A stretch of 64,000 nucleotides of DNA, taken from contig NZ_CP047156.1 in NCBI RefSeq assembly GCF_009834025.1, positions 2,728,001 to 2,792,000 of the forward strand, given 5' to 3'. The first letter of the stretch is position 1. Every line of letters starts with the position of its first letter. This document shows, piece by piece, positions 17,032 through 26,428 of the stretch. Under the pieces are notes generated by a model. It was not told where the DNA came from. It saw only the letters and a list, made by a program, of their open reading frames with translations, and did not search any database. A program made the position numbers and the translations under genes. The stretch comes from Epidermidibacterium keratini (GTDB lineage: Bacteria; Actinomycetota; Actinomycetes; Mycobacteriales; Antricoccaceae).

Positions 17032-17676
17032 ATGAACGATCCGCGCTTCGACGTACGCAACGCCCGCGTGCGTTACGAGCTCGAGCGGCTCGATGAGACC
17101 ACGTTGCTCGCCGACCCGATCGCCCAGTTCGGTGCCTGGCTGGGCGAGGCGGCCGGCGCCGGGGTTCCGGAGCCCAACGCGATGGTGCTTGCGACCGCCG
17201 ACGCGGCTGGCGCACCGCGGGCGCGCACTGTCCTGCTGCGCGGGTACGACGACGGCTTCGTGTTCTTCACCAACTACGACAGCCGCAAAGGTGCAGATAT
17301 ATCGGCAAACCCGCACGCGAGCGTGTGCTTTCCGTGGGTGTCGATCCACCGGCAGGTCATCATCGAGGGCACGGTCGAGCGGGTGAGCGCTGCCGAGTCG
17401 TCGGCGTACTTCGCGAGCCGGCCACTGGAGTCGCAAGCGGCGAGTGCGATCAGCCCGCAGTCGCAGGTGATCTCCTCGCTGGCGCCGCTGATCGAGCAGA
17501 TGGACGCGGCCCAGCGCGAGCACCCGGAGGGCATCACGCGACCGGAGCACTGGGGCGGCTACCGGCTGACGCCGACTGTGGTCGAGTTCTGGCAGGGCAA
17601 CGTTGGGCGACTGCACGACCGGTTCCGCTATCGGCAGAGCGCCGAGGGCTGGGCCTGCGAGCGCCTCGCCCCGTGA
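17032..17676 (+). CDS. pdxH: Pyridoxamine 5'-phosphate oxidase PdxH
   Basis: 214 residues. Family marks are PNAMVLATADAAGAPRARTV, VLLRGYDDGFVFFTNYDSRK, the ASVCFPWVSIHRQVIIEGTV strand and the C-terminal WQGNVGRLHDRFRY. The FMN enzyme oxidises pyridoxine or pyridoxamine phosphate to pyridoxal phosphate. TATCGT lies seven bases before the ATG, so a near-leaderless start is likely. It overlaps the next MFS gene by four bases (GTGA). Confidence 0.95.
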   Translation: MNDPRFDVRNARVRYELERLDETTLLADPIAQFGAWLGEAAGAGVPEPNAMVLATADAAGAPRARTVLLRGYDDGFVFFTNYDSRKGADISANPHASVCFPWVSIHRQVIIEGTVERVSAAESSAYFASRPLESQAASAISPQSQVISSLAPLIEQMDAAQREHPEGITRPEHWGGYRLTPTVVEFWQGNVGRLHDRFRYRQSAEGWACERLAP

Positions 17677-18947
17677 GCAACGACGCCACCCCGCAGCGGC
17701 GTACCGCCCGGCACGTCGTCAGCCGTGTCGCGATGGACGTGCGGCCGTTCAAGATCCGCGACTTCCGCCGGCTGTTCTACGGCAACGCGCTGACCATGAT
17801 CGGCGCGCAGATGACGATCGTCGCGGTGGGCGTGCAGGTCTACTCGCTGACGAAGAGCTCGGCGATGGTCGGCTACACCTCGCTGTTTGCGCTGGTGCCG
17901 CTGATCATCTTCGGGCTGATCGGCGGTGCGCTCGCGGACTCGGTCGATCGCCGCAAGCTGGTGGTCGTCTCGACCGTGCTGACCGCGGCCACCAGTGTGC
18001 TGCTGTATCTGCAGTCCATGGCCGGGCTCGGCTCGGTTCTGGTGATCTGGCTGCTCGTCGCGGTGCAGTCGGCGACCGCAGCGATCTACCGGCCCTCGCG
18101 CGCGGCGATGCTGCCGAAGATCGTGCCGGCCCACTTGATTCCGGCGGCCAACACGATCTCCTCCAGCACGATGTCGCTCGGGATGATCCTCGGGCCGCTG
18201 ATCGCCGGCGTGATCATCGCGCAGGCCGGGCTGGACTGGACCTACCTCGTCGAGGCGGTGCTGCTGGTCGGCGCGCTGTTTTCCCTACTGGGGCTGCCAT
18301 CGATGCCTGTGGAGCGTACGACGCAGCGGCGCAACCCGTTCCGCGACGTGTGGGACGGCTTCGTCTACCTGCGCACGCAGCCGCTGCTGACGATGCAGTT
18401 CGTGGTCGATTTGATCGCGATGATCTTCGGCTGGCCGCTGGCGGTGTTTCCCGCGCTCGCCGACGGGCGGTTTGGCGAAGGTGCGATCGGCTGGTTGTAT
18501 GCCGGGACCTCGATCGGCGCCGTACTCGCCGGGCTTCTCTCTGGGTGGATCAGTCACCTGCAGCGGCACGGGGTCGCGATCATCGTCTCGGTGGTGATCT
18601 GGGGCAGCGCGATCATCGTCTTCGCGTTTGCCGACAACCTGGTGCTCGGCCTCGCGTGTTTGGCGTTCGCCGGGGCCGCCGACCTGGTGAGCGCGTCGCT
18701 GCGCATGACGATGCTGCAGGTGCTGGTGCCCGATGAGCTACGTGGCCGAATGCAGGGCACCTTCATGGTTGTGGTCGCGGGCGGTCCGCGCCTGGGCGAT
18801 GTGCGGCTCGGCGTGACCGCGGCTGCGCTCGGCCCAACGGTGGCGCTCTGGTCGGGCGGAGTGGTCATCGTCGTGGCGATGGTGCTGTGCGCCGTACTCA
18901 TGCGGTCCTTCTGGACCTACCGTCACGTTTCGGCAGTCGCGAGCTGA
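17673..18947 (+). CDS. MFS transporter (MFS_3/EntS-like)
   Basis: 424 residues, GTG 17673 overlapping the pdxH stop. About eleven to twelve membrane helices; the N-terminus has FKIRDFRRLFYGNALTMIGA and the loop-2/3 motif GGALADSVDRRKLVV. The family exports small molecules. Its tight coupling to pdxH is notable but does not by itself define the substrate. The 3' end overlaps the converging MFS gene at 18923 by 25 bases. Confidence 0.87.
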   Translation: MSNDATPQRRTARHVVSRVAMDVRPFKIRDFRRLFYGNALTMIGAQMTIVAVGVQVYSLTKSSAMVGYTSLFALVPLIIFGLIGGALADSVDRRKLVVVSTVLTAATSVLLYLQSMAGLGSVLVIWLLVAVQSATAAIYRPSRAAMLPKIVPAHLIPAANTISSSTMSLGMILGPLIAGVIIAQAGLDWTYLVEAVLLVGALFSLLGLPSMPVERTTQRRNPFRDVWDGFVYLRTQPLLTMQFVVDLIAMIFGWPLAVFPALADGRFGEGAIGWLYAGTSIGAVLAGLLSGWISHLQRHGVAIIVSVVIWGSAIIVFAFADNLVLGLACLAFAGAADLVSASLRMTMLQVLVPDELRGRMQGTFMVVVAGGPRLGDVRLGVTAAALGPTVALWSGGVVIVVAMVLCAVLMRSFWTYRHVSAVAS

Positions 18948-20380
18948 GCTTCACGCGTGTTCGCCTCGCGCAGCCGACCGAGAAGTGCGGCGATGCCGAG
19001 CAGCACGGCGATGACGATGCCGAGTGCGATGACCAGCGGCGCCACGGTCGAACCGGTGCCGCCAGTGCTGAGGAAGATGGTGCCGACGAGCGCCGAGCCG
19101 ACGCCAAGCCCCATCTGCATCGTCGTGAGCAGCAGCCCAGATCCGACACCGGCCTGATTGGCCGGCACCGCCGACAGCACGGTGCCAAACAGCGGAACCA
19201 TGAGCCAGGCCTGGCCGGCCCCTGCGAGAGCGCCCGGAATCGCGAGCTGCCAGCCATGCAGGTTTGGCCAGGTCGAGAGGGCTGGCACCAGGTAGGCGGC
19301 GTACCCGATGGCCGACAGGACCGCACCGCGGCGCATGAGAGCAACGCCGTCGCGGCTGGCCTGGGCGCTCGACAGCAGCGAGGTGAGCAGGAATGCCGCG
19401 GCAAACGGGCCGAGCGTCAGGCCGATGCCCAGCGGGCCGAGGTGGGCGTTTTGCGCGGCCACCAGGGCGAAGATGAACATGAAGCCGCCGAAGACGCTGA
19501 AGAAGGCCAACGCGATGAGCAGCCCGATCTTCATGCTGGCCGAGCTCAGGATGCTCGGTGGCAGCAGTGGGGTCGTGCCGCGGCGCTCTGCGCGTCGTTG
19601 CGCCGACAGGAAGATCGCGAATGCCGGGATGCTTGCGGCGAGGCAGACCCAGGTCCACAGCGGCCAGCCTGCGGCGCGGCCCTCGGTGAGTGGCAGGACA
19701 AACAGCACGACCGCGACGGTGAGCATGATCGCGCCCGAGACGTCCAGGTGCGAGCGGGCATCGCCACGGCTTTCGGGAACGAAGCGCAGGGCGAGCAACG
19801 CCGCGGCAGCCACCGGGACGTTGAGCCAGAAGATCAGCCGCCAGCCGAGCCCGCCGAGGTTCGTCGCGAGCAGCCCACCACCGATGAGGAAGGCCGCGCA
19901 CGTCGCGATGCCGGCCATGGCGCCGAACCAGCTCATTGCGCGCACGCGCTCGTCGCCGGCGGTGGTGGACTGGATGATCGAGAGCACCTGAGGTGCCAGC
20001 AGCGCCGCGGCGATGCCCTGCAGCAGCCGGCCGCCGAGCAGTACGCCGGCGCCCGGTGCGAGCGCGCAGATGACCGAGCCGACGATCATCGCGATCAGCC
20101 CGATCTGCATCATCCGGCGCCGCCCGATGTTGTCGCCGAGCACGACGGTGCTGGCGTAGGCGACGCCGAAGGTCGCGATGATCAGCTGCAGGATGGCCGG
20201 GTCGGCGCCGAGGTCGGTCTGGATGGCATCGAGCGCGACGGTGAGAGCAAAGAAGCACATGACTGGCAGCGAGTACGCCGTCAGGATGGCGGCGAGACCG
20301 GCGGGGGCGAGGCGAGAGGTGGCCTGGGGCTCGGACACGGGAGCGGGGCGAGGCATGAGTCGAGTGTGCGCCGGGTCCAT
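18923..20380 (-). CDS. MFS drug-resistance transporter (DHA2, EmrB/QacA-like)
   Basis: 485 residues from ATG 20380; ATG 20356 is an alternative start. Roughly fourteen helices, with the motif GDNIGRRRMMQIGLIAM between helices 2 and 3 and the motif-C-like ATCAAFLIGGGLLATNLGG. DHA2 proteins export drugs by proton antiport. The gene is divergent from an XRE-family regulator with a set of inverted repeats between them, so regulated efflux is likely. Confidence 0.9.
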   Translation of the reverse strand: MDPAHTRLMPRPAPVSEPQATSRLAPAGLAAILTAYSLPVMCFFALTVALDAIQTDLGADPAILQLIIATFGVAYASTVVLGDNIGRRRMMQIGLIAMIVGSVICALAPGAGVLLGGRLLQGIAAALLAPQVLSIIQSTTAGDERVRAMSWFGAMAGIATCAAFLIGGGLLATNLGGLGWRLIFWLNVPVAAAALLALRFVPESRGDARSHLDVSGAIMLTVAVVLFVLPLTEGRAAGWPLWTWVCLAASIPAFAIFLSAQRRAERRGTTPLLPPSILSSASMKIGLLIALAFFSVFGGFMFIFALVAAQNAHLGPLGIGLTLGPFAAAFLLTSLLSSAQASRDGVALMRRGAVLSAIGYAAYLVPALSTWPNLHGWQLAIPGALAGAGQAWLMVPLFGTVLSAVPANQAGVGSGLLLTTMQMGLGVGSALVGTIFLSTGGTGSTVAPLVIALGIVIAVLLGIAALLGRLREANTREAQLATAET

Positions 20381-20383
20381 CGT

Positions 20384-20429
20384 GGTAGCCAGTGCGTGCT
20401 TATCCTGGTACTACCGCTGCCTGGCTACC
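20384..20429. promoter_or_regulatory. Operator cluster between MFS and XRE genes
   Basis: Three related sites lie in the divergent gap: GGTAGCCAG (20384-20392), the palindrome GGTACTACC (20407-20415) and CTGGCTACC (20421-20429). The outer two are exact inverted copies of each other. Half-site GGTA/TACC is common to all. The likely binder is the regulator at 20457. Confidence 0.6.
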
Positions 20430-20456
20430 TGCCACATCTCGGCATAGCGTAGGGCC

Positions 20457-21305
20457 ATGGTGATGCGTACCGACGACCGACGAGTCGAGCTGGGTCAGTT
20501 CCTGCGGTCGCGACGAGAGCGATTGAGTCCGGAGGATCTCGGGCTGCCGGTGACCGGGCGCCGTCGTACTCCGGGCCTTCGCCGCGAGGAGGTCGCGCAG
20601 GCCGCAGGGGTCGGGGTCACCTGGTACACCTGGCTGGAGCAGGCCCGCGACATCAACGTCTCCGCACAGGTGCTCGATGCGATCTGCCGCGCGTTGCGGC
20701 TCGACTCGCGCGAGCGGGCGCATGCTTTCGCGCTGGCGCGCACCGTCGATGGTGCGGCGGACGAGCCGACCTGTCACCTCTCGAGCGAGTTTCAGATGGT
20801 GCTCGACCAGCTCGACCCTTATCCGGCGGCGACCTTCACCTGGCGCTTCGACATCGTCGCCTACAACAGCGCCTTCCGGTTCCTCGCCTCGGATCTGGAC
20901 GAGATCGATCCGGCCGAGCGCAACCTGATGTGGCTATTCTTCACCCACCCGGCATGGGAGCGCTTTGCCGAGAACCGCGAGATGGTCGCGCGGCACATGG
21001 TGGCGAAGTTCCGGTCATCGGCCGCCCACCACCTGAATGACCCGGTGGGTCTGGAGCTGCGCGAGCGGCTCATGTCCGAGTCCGCATTCTTTGCCCGGGT
21101 GTGGAACGAACATGAGGTCGGCGTACCCGATGGGCGCCACAAGGTGTTTCACACACCGGTCGGTTTGTTGCGCGTCACCTCGCACCAGCTGCTGCACCGC
21201 GAAAACGGCGCGAACGGCTGGACCACCGTCTATGCGCCGGACGACGACAAGTCGGCCGCGTTGATGGCCCAGCTGTCCGCGCTCGCAGACCGTATCGCCG
21301 TCTAG
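20457..21305 (+). CDS. XRE-type regulator with MmyB-like ligand domain
   Basis: 282 residues from ATG 20457, with TAGCGT exactly six bases upstream. The N-terminal helix-turn-helix has [20 protein letters not shown] and [20 protein letters not shown]. The rest is an MmyB-like PAS-fold domain ([30 protein letters not shown]). In actinobacteria such proteins usually repress a neighbouring transporter or dehydrogenase gene; here the divergent DHA2 pump is the obvious target. Confidence 0.9.
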   Translation: MVMRTDDRRVELGQFLRSRRERLSPEDLGLPVTGRRRTPGLRREEVAQAAGVGVTWYTWLEQARDINVSAQVLDAICRALRLDSRERAHAFALARTVDGAADEPTCHLSSEFQMVLDQLDPYPAATFTWRFDIVAYNSAFRFLASDLDEIDPAERNLMWLFFTHPAWERFAENREMVARHMVAKFRSSAAHHLNDPVGLELRERLMSESAFFARVWNEHEVGVPDGRHKVFHTPVGLLRVTSHQLLHRENGANGWTTVYAPDDDKSAALMAQLSALADRIAV

Positions 21306-22627
21306 CTTTTCGTCGAGCTTGTCGAGCTCGTTGGGGCCGGCCACGGCCCGGCGTCGGCCGCGGCCTGTGCCTCCTCGCGGGTGAGGACGGTGGCGTTCCC
21401 GCCAGTGCGCTGCGGATCGGTCTCGTCGTGGCGGCGAATCTCGAGCTTGGCAATCTGGTTGCGGTGCACCTCGTCGGGACCGTCGGCCAGTCGCAGTAGT
21501 CGAGCGTTGGAGTACGCCGCGGCGAGGAAGTGGTCGTTGCTGGTGCCTCCGCCGCCGAATGCCTGAATCGCCCAGTCGACGATCTGCTGCGCGACGTTCG
21601 GCGCGATCACCTTGATCATCGCGATCTCCTGCTTGGCGCCCTTCGCGCCGACGGTGTCCATCATGTAGGCGGCCTTGAGGGTGAGCAGGCGGGCCTGCTC
21701 GATCATCGCCCGTGCGTTGGCGATGCGTTCCATCGTGACGGTCTGCTGTGACAGCGGTTCACCGAACGGGGCGCGCAGCTGGCTGCGCCGGCACATGCGC
21801 TCCAGGACGCGTTCACACAGGCCGATCAGGCGCATGCAGTGGTGGATGCGGCCGGGTCCGAGGCGCCCCTGCGCGATCTCGAAGCCGCGTCCCTCGCCGA
21901 GCAGCACGTTGCTGGCCGGAACGCGGACATTGTCGAACCAGACTTCGGCGGCCCGGTCGGGCACACCGTAGAAGCCCATGACCGGCAGCGGGCGGATCAC
22001 CTTGACGCCAGGAGTGTCCTTGGGCACTAGGACCATCGACTGGCGCTGGTAGGCATTGGCGTTGTCCGGGTCGCTCTTGCCCATGAAGATGATGATCTTG
22101 GTGCGCGGGTTGGTCGCGCCGGTCGTGTACCACTTGCGACCGTTGATGACGTACTCGTCGCCCTCGCGGACGATCGACGAGCCGATCTGGGTCGCGTCCG
22201 AGCTGGCTTCCTCAGGTTCGGTCATGGCAAACGACGAGCGGATCTCGCCAGCCAGCAGCGGTTCGAGCCATTCCTGGCGCTGGGCGTCGGTGCCGTAGCG
22301 CAGGATGGTCTCCATGTTGCCGGTGTCCGGTGCGTTGCAGTTGAAGACCTCGGGCGCCAGCAGGCTGCGGCCCATCACCTCACACAGCGGCGCGTACTCA
22401 AGGTTGGTCAGCCCGTCGTCGGCGTGCGCCTTGGGCTTCCAGAGGTTCCACAGGCCAGCCTCGCGGGCCTTGGGCTTGAGCTCTTCCATGACCGGATAGA
22501 CCTCCCACGGCCCGAGCCGCTCGGCCTCGCTGTAGAACCGGCGCTCGGCGGGGTAGATGTGCTCGGCCATGAAGTCCTCGAGCTTGCTTTGCAGCTCTTG
22601 GCTTCGCGGTGACTGGGTGAGATCCAT
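21302..22627 (-). CDS. Acyl-CoA dehydrogenase (ACAD10/11-like)
   Basis: 441 residues from ATG 22627 with GGAG seven bases upstream. Visible parts: [16 protein letters not shown] (flavin contact), [19 protein letters not shown] and the C-terminal [20 protein letters not shown]. The position of the catalytic base reads LADGPDEVH as in ACAD10/11-type enzymes rather than YEGT. It oxidises an acyl-CoA at the alpha-beta bond, using FAD. The C-terminal tail after DETDPQ is disordered. Converges with the XRE gene, overlapping by four bases. Confidence 0.9.
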   Translation of the reverse strand: MDLTQSPRSQELQSKLEDFMAEHIYPAERRFYSEAERLGPWEVYPVMEELKPKAREAGLWNLWKPKAHADDGLTNLEYAPLCEVMGRSLLAPEVFNCNAPDTGNMETILRYGTDAQRQEWLEPLLAGEIRSSFAMTEPEEASSDATQIGSSIVREGDEYVINGRKWYTTGATNPRTKIIIFMGKSDPDNANAYQRQSMVLVPKDTPGVKVIRPLPVMGFYGVPDRAAEVWFDNVRVPASNVLLGEGRGFEIAQGRLGPGRIHHCMRLIGLCERVLERMCRRSQLRAPFGEPLSQQTVTMERIANARAMIEQARLLTLKAAYMMDTVGAKGAKQEIAMIKVIAPNVAQQIVDWAIQAFGGGGTSNDHFLAAAYSNARLLRLADGPDEVHRNQIAKLEIRRHDETDPQRTGGNATVLTREEAQAAADAGPWPAPTSSTSSTKS

Positions 22628-22728
22628 GGCAGGCTCCTGACCGACTGTGATCGACGTGACGGGACCACCAAGGTGTACCCGTTGCGCTCGCCTCCGAGCA
22701 AGCGCCAACGGATTAGTACGCCGCTTGC

Positions 22729-22758
22729 GCCCGGCCTGATCGTGCCCGGCCTGATCGT
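22729..22758. repeat. Tandem duplication of a 15-mer
   Basis: GCCCGGCCTGATCGT occurs twice without spacing (22729-22743, 22744-22758) in the gap between the acyl-CoA dehydrogenase start and the DUF222-HNH stop. Purpose unknown; it could be slippage. Confidence 0.8.
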
Positions 22759-22777
22759 GCTGCCTCGGGCTACGTAG

Positions 22778-24181
22778 CTACGGCACGGCCCCGGCTCGCC
22801 TCGGCGCGGCTTGCGTCGACCGATCACCTAACACCGGTGGACTGCTACTGGTGTAAACGTGCCCGGTCGGAGTCGTGATCTTGATGCCGTGGGCGATGCC
22901 CGCTCGGGCTGGGATGGGTTCGGTGTTCCATCCGCGGGCGTCTTTGGTGTGGTTGCAGGAGGTGCTTTTGCCGTTGCCGTTGGTGGTATCGGTCGGTCCG
23001 CCGGCCGCGTGCGGCGTCGCGTGGTCGTAGTCGCGGATCGGGCCGCCGCACCACGGCGTGGTGCATGACTGGTCTCGGGCGGCGATGAACCTGCGTTGGG
23101 ACTTGGTGAAGCGGCGCCGTCGTCGGTCGCAGCCGGCCAGGGTTCCGGTGACCGGATCGACGAAGAGTCGCCTGATCCACCGCCGCCCGCGCATCTCGTC
23201 GCGAGCGTTCTCGACGCCCTGCTCGGTCTGGTCGGTCTCGTTGGCGGTGTCGTCGGCGTCGTGATCGTCGCGTGGTTCGTGATCGGTGATGAGGCCGAGG
23301 GCGAACTCGCGGGCCATTGGTGCCGGGATCCAGGCGTCGCGGACGCCGGTGTGTTCCTCGCCCATCCGTGCTGGCTGTCCGTCGTCGCCCAGCAGGGTTT
23401 CGGCGCTCATCACCAGCTGGATCTCCACGTCGAGATCTTCGGCGGTCGCCTTACCGGTCAGCCGCTCGAAGGCGATGCGGGTCATCGTGACGCCGATTCC
23501 GTCGTCGTGGAGCGCGGGATCGGTGAGGGCGGCTTTGCGTAGCGCGGCGTACATCGCAACGGCGTCAGCCAGTTTTGTGATGATTGATAGCTGGGCCATC
23601 CCGTCGGCCAGCGGTCGGCACGAGACGTGTGCGGTGCCGGCCGCTTCTCGGTTGCGTCGTACGGCGGCTTTCGGGTCGCGCTGGTCGGCGAACCGCCGCG
23701 CGCGGCCTTCGGCCTGCCGCGGCGTGAGTGAGGCGAGCTGCGGCGCGAGGTGCTCGTCCAGCGCGGCAGCTTCATCGCCGGTGAGCGCCTTCGCGCCTCG
23801 CGCGACGCATTGGGCGGCGTACTCGCTGCACTCACCGGAGGCCAACACCCGCAACGTGCCGGGCAGGTCGATCACCAGGCGGCGGTACTCGGCGAGCTTG
23901 GTCAGCATTGCAGTGGGGGAGCACCGATGCGCCAGCGCCAGTTCGCCGACCGCCCCAGCGCGCTGCTGCTCGAGCGAATAGCCGCGCTCCTGCGCTTCGG
24001 CCACGCGGGCCTTCGCGAACTGCACCGACACCCGTGCCCGCGCCGCCGCACACGCGCTTTCGGTGCGCCGCAGTGCATCGATCAGGTCGATCTGCTCGAC
24101 ATCGGTGCCCGAACCGTCCAACGACCCGACCATCGCGCCCGTGCGGTCAAGCAGCTCGATCGCCGCTGATACTTCCCCCAT
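22778..24181 (-). CDS. DUF222-HNH endonuclease (13E12 repeat family)
   Basis: 467 residues from ATG 24181. The N-terminal DUF222 domain runs from about residue 20 to 300 (LARARVSVQFAKAR-like helices, RADGMAQL). The C-terminal HNH motif is visible in CTTPWCGGPIRDYDHATPH and SCNHTKDARGW. The start is set by TATAGT six bases upstream; an upstream extension is not used. A perfect LexA-type SOS box abuts that -10 element, so expression should be DNA-damage induced. 13E12 proteins in mycobacteria are also LexA-linked, as I recall. Their function is not known. Confidence 0.9.
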   Translation of the reverse strand: MGEVSAAIELLDRTGAMVGSLDGSGTDVEQIDLIDALRRTESACAAARARVSVQFAKARVAEAQERGYSLEQQRAGAVGELALAHRCSPTAMLTKLAEYRRLVIDLPGTLRVLASGECSEYAAQCVARGAKALTGDEAAALDEHLAPQLASLTPRQAEGRARRFADQRDPKAAVRRNREAAGTAHVSCRPLADGMAQLSIITKLADAVAMYAALRKAALTDPALHDDGIGVTMTRIAFERLTGKATAEDLDVEIQLVMSAETLLGDDGQPARMGEEHTGVRDAWIPAPMAREFALGLITDHEPRDDHDADDTANETDQTEQGVENARDEMRGRRWIRRLFVDPVTGTLAGCDRRRRRFTKSQRRFIAARDQSCTTPWCGGPIRDYDHATPHAAGGPTDTTNGNGKSTSCNHTKDARGWNTEPIPARAGIAHGIKITTPTGHVYTSSSPPVLGDRSTQAAPRRAGAVP

Positions 24182-24187
24182 GCATCG

Positions 24188-24211
24188 ACTATACTCGAAC
24201 ACACGTTCGAG
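24188..24211 (-). promoter_or_regulatory. LexA (SOS) box joined to leaderless promoter
   Basis: CTCGAAC-ACAC-GTTCGAG (24194-24211) is a perfect palindrome matching the actinobacterial SOS box TCGAACNNNNGTTCGA. It directly adjoins TATAGT (minus strand, plus 24188-24193), the -10 element of the DUF222-HNH gene, so bound LexA would block RNA polymerase. Confidence 0.85.
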
Positions 24212-24274
24212 TGCAAGGGTTGAACGCGAAGAATCTTGAGAAAGCTTTCTACGCGCGATCAGTAGGCTGCGGCG

Positions 24275-25837
24275 GTGACTATTCACCCGGTGGCGAAGCC
24301 GCCCAACGTCGTCGTCGTGGGCGGCGGACATAACGGCCTGACGGCCGCGGCCTACCTCGCTCGTGCCGGCGTCGAGGTCACCGTGCTCGAGCGGCTCGAT
24401 TCGATCGGCGGCGCCGCGGTGTCGTCCCGGCTGTTCGCCGGAATCGATGCGCGACTCTCGCGCTATTCGTATCTCGTGAGCCTGTTGCCGCAGCAGATCA
24501 TTGACGACCTCGGTCTGCGGGTTTCGCTGGCACGTAGGCGATTCTCGTCATACACGCCACGGCCCGGCACGACGACCGGCCTGCTCGTCGACAACCAGGA
24601 CGCGGCGGCCACCGAGGAGTCCTTCGCTCAGATCGGCGCGGCGGGCGACGCGCAGCCGTTCGCGGAATTCTACCGGCGTACGACGCTTCTGGGCGAAGCG
24701 ATCTTCCCGACCATGACGTCGCCATTGCCGACGGCGCAGGAGATCCGTGCGGCTATCGGCGGCGCGGTATGGTCCGATTTCGTTGCAGAGCCGATCGGCG
24801 ATGTCATCGAGCGCACCTTCTCGGACGACCTCGTTCGCGGCGTGGTCGCGACGGATGGGTTGATTGGCACTTTTGCCTCTGTGTATGACGATCTTGCTGC
24901 CAATCAGTGCTTTTTGTATCACGTGATCGGCGGCGCAACCGGCGACTGGGACGTGCCGATCGGTGGAATGGGCGCAGTCACCGCCGAGCTTGAGCGCGTC
25001 GCTCGCGAAGCCGGCGCCCGGATCGTGACGAACGCCGACGTACGTGCCGTATCGGCTGACGGCGAGGTGCGTTACGTCGTAGGCGATCGCGAGCACACGC
25101 TGCACGCGGACCTCGTGCTGAGCAACGTCGCCCTGGCGACTTTGGCTGCCCTGCTTGATGAATCAGCGCCGCGACCGGAGGGTGCGCAGGTGAAGGCAAA
25201 CTTGCTGCTGCGCCGACTTCCACGGCTGCGCAGCGCCGCCGATCCAGTGGCTGCATTCGGCGGAACCTTCCACGTGAACGAGTCACTCACTCAGCTCGAA
25301 GACGCAAGCACCTCAGCCGCAGCAGGGAAAGTGCCGGATCCGCTTCCGCTGGAGATCTACTGCCACTCGCTTACAGATCGCTCCATCCTGGGCAGCGAAT
25401 TTGCTGGAGCGCAGACGATCACCGTGTTCGGCTTGCACACTCCCGACCGACTCGTGGCGAGCCACGGCAACGACAATCTCCGCGCGATCTTGCGTGCGCG
25501 GATCCTGGCGTCGCTGGACTCGGTGCTGGGCGAGCCGATTGAGCCGCTGCTCTACCTCGACGCGCACGGTGCGCCGTGCATGGAAGTCCGCACTACTGCG
25601 GACATCGAGGCGTCGGTGGGGATGCCCGGCGGCAACATCTTCCACGGGCCGCTGCAATGGCCTTGGCTCGACGATGAAGGCGCCGACAGTCCAGCGGCGC
25701 GGTGGGGCGTGGCGACCAGCCACGATCGCATCTTGCTCTGCGGAGCCGGCGCCCGCCGCGGCGGTGGAGTGAGCGGCATCGGCGGCCAGAATGCGGCGAT
25801 GGCCGCGCTGGAGATACTCGGGTTGCAGTCTGAGTAA
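24275..25837 (+). CDS. FAD-dependent oxidoreductase, CrtI/PYROXD2-like
   Basis: 520 residues from GTG 24275, with TAGGCT exactly six bases upstream. The dinucleotide fold is VVVVGGGHNGLTAAAYLARA near residue 10, followed by ERLDSIGGAAVSS. The C-terminus has the FAD-binding CGAGARRGGGVSGIGG typical of phytoene-desaturase-like proteins. No carotenoid genes are nearby, so the substrate is probably not phytoene. It divides from the SOS-linked HNH gene across a 93-base gap. A second family member lies at 53462. Confidence 0.85.
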   Translation: MTIHPVAKPPNVVVVGGGHNGLTAAAYLARAGVEVTVLERLDSIGGAAVSSRLFAGIDARLSRYSYLVSLLPQQIIDDLGLRVSLARRRFSSYTPRPGTTTGLLVDNQDAAATEESFAQIGAAGDAQPFAEFYRRTTLLGEAIFPTMTSPLPTAQEIRAAIGGAVWSDFVAEPIGDVIERTFSDDLVRGVVATDGLIGTFASVYDDLAANQCFLYHVIGGATGDWDVPIGGMGAVTAELERVAREAGARIVTNADVRAVSADGEVRYVVGDREHTLHADLVLSNVALATLAALLDESAPRPEGAQVKANLLLRRLPRLRSAADPVAAFGGTFHVNESLTQLEDASTSAAAGKVPDPLPLEIYCHSLTDRSILGSEFAGAQTITVFGLHTPDRLVASHGNDNLRAILRARILASLDSVLGEPIEPLLYLDAHGAPCMEVRTTADIEASVGMPGGNIFHGPLQWPWLDDEGADSPAARWGVATSHDRILLCGAGARRGGGVSGIGGQNAAMAALEILGLQSE

Positions 25838-26428
25838 CTACAAAGTTCGGCGCATGACCAAGCGCGGCATCTTCGAGGCGACGGCCTTCGTCTCACCGAT
25901 CACCTCGAAGCCGACTTTTTCAAACATCGCACGCGTGCCGACGAACGCCATCGTCAAGTCCATGCGGCCCTCTGGGTCGACGGGGTATGCCTCGACGGCG
26001 GGAGCACCGCGAGAGGCGGCATACTCGACGGCGCCCTCGAGCAGCGGCACGGTCACGCCCTGACGACGGTGTCCGCTGCGCACGATCACGCACACGATGC
26101 TCCACACAGCGACGTCGTCGACGGGCGTGATCAGAGTGGAGTGAGTGAGGCGCGGGATATCGGCGCGCGGACCGATGTTGCACCATCCGACCGGCACACC
26201 GTCGGCGTACGCGACGACTCCCGGTGGCGGTTCGCGGTCGGCCAGCGTCCGCATCGCCTGTTCGCGATCGCCGTCGCCCAACTCGCCGATCTCCTTCTCT
26301 CGAAGGCGATGCGTCGTACACCAGCAATGCGTTGAGCGGCGGTTCTTGTTGACGACGTCGGCGAAATCTTCGAACCGGTCGGCGGTCAGCGGATGTGTCT
26401 GCCACGTCGTCACGTTGGCCCCAGTCAC
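25838..26428 (-). CDS. GNAT family N-acetyltransferase
   Basis: 196 residues from GTG 26428, whose last three bases overlap the hydrolase stop codon (GTGA). The acetyl-CoA loop is VRSGHRRQGVTVPLLEGAV, a good R/Q-x-x-G-x-G/A motif, after the beta-4 strand VAVWSIVCVIV. It is the last gene of the aldolase-hydrolase-GNAT cluster and its stop abuts the stop of the converging oxidoreductase with no gap. Substrate unknown; the Cys-rich HCWCTTHRL near residue 33 is typical of one GNAT subfamily. Confidence 0.87.
   Translation of the reverse strand: MTGANVTTWQTHPLTADRFEDFADVVNKNRRSTHCWCTTHRLREKEIGELGDGDREQAMRTLADREPPPGVVAYADGVPVGWCNIGPRADIPRLTHSTLITPVDDVAVWSIVCVIVRSGHRRQGVTVPLLEGAVEYAASRGAPAVEAYPVDPEGRMDLTMAFVGTRAMFEKVGFEVIGETKAVASKMPRLVMRRTL

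Noticed and set aside
18887-20452. Open frame of 521 codons on the plus strand
   Set aside because: Antisense to the clear DHA2 transporter; no recognisable domain.
24275-25837. Carotenoid biosynthesis cluster
   Set aside because: The CrtI-like protein has no phytoene synthase, cyclase or GGPP synthase gene around it; the same holds for the copy at 53462.
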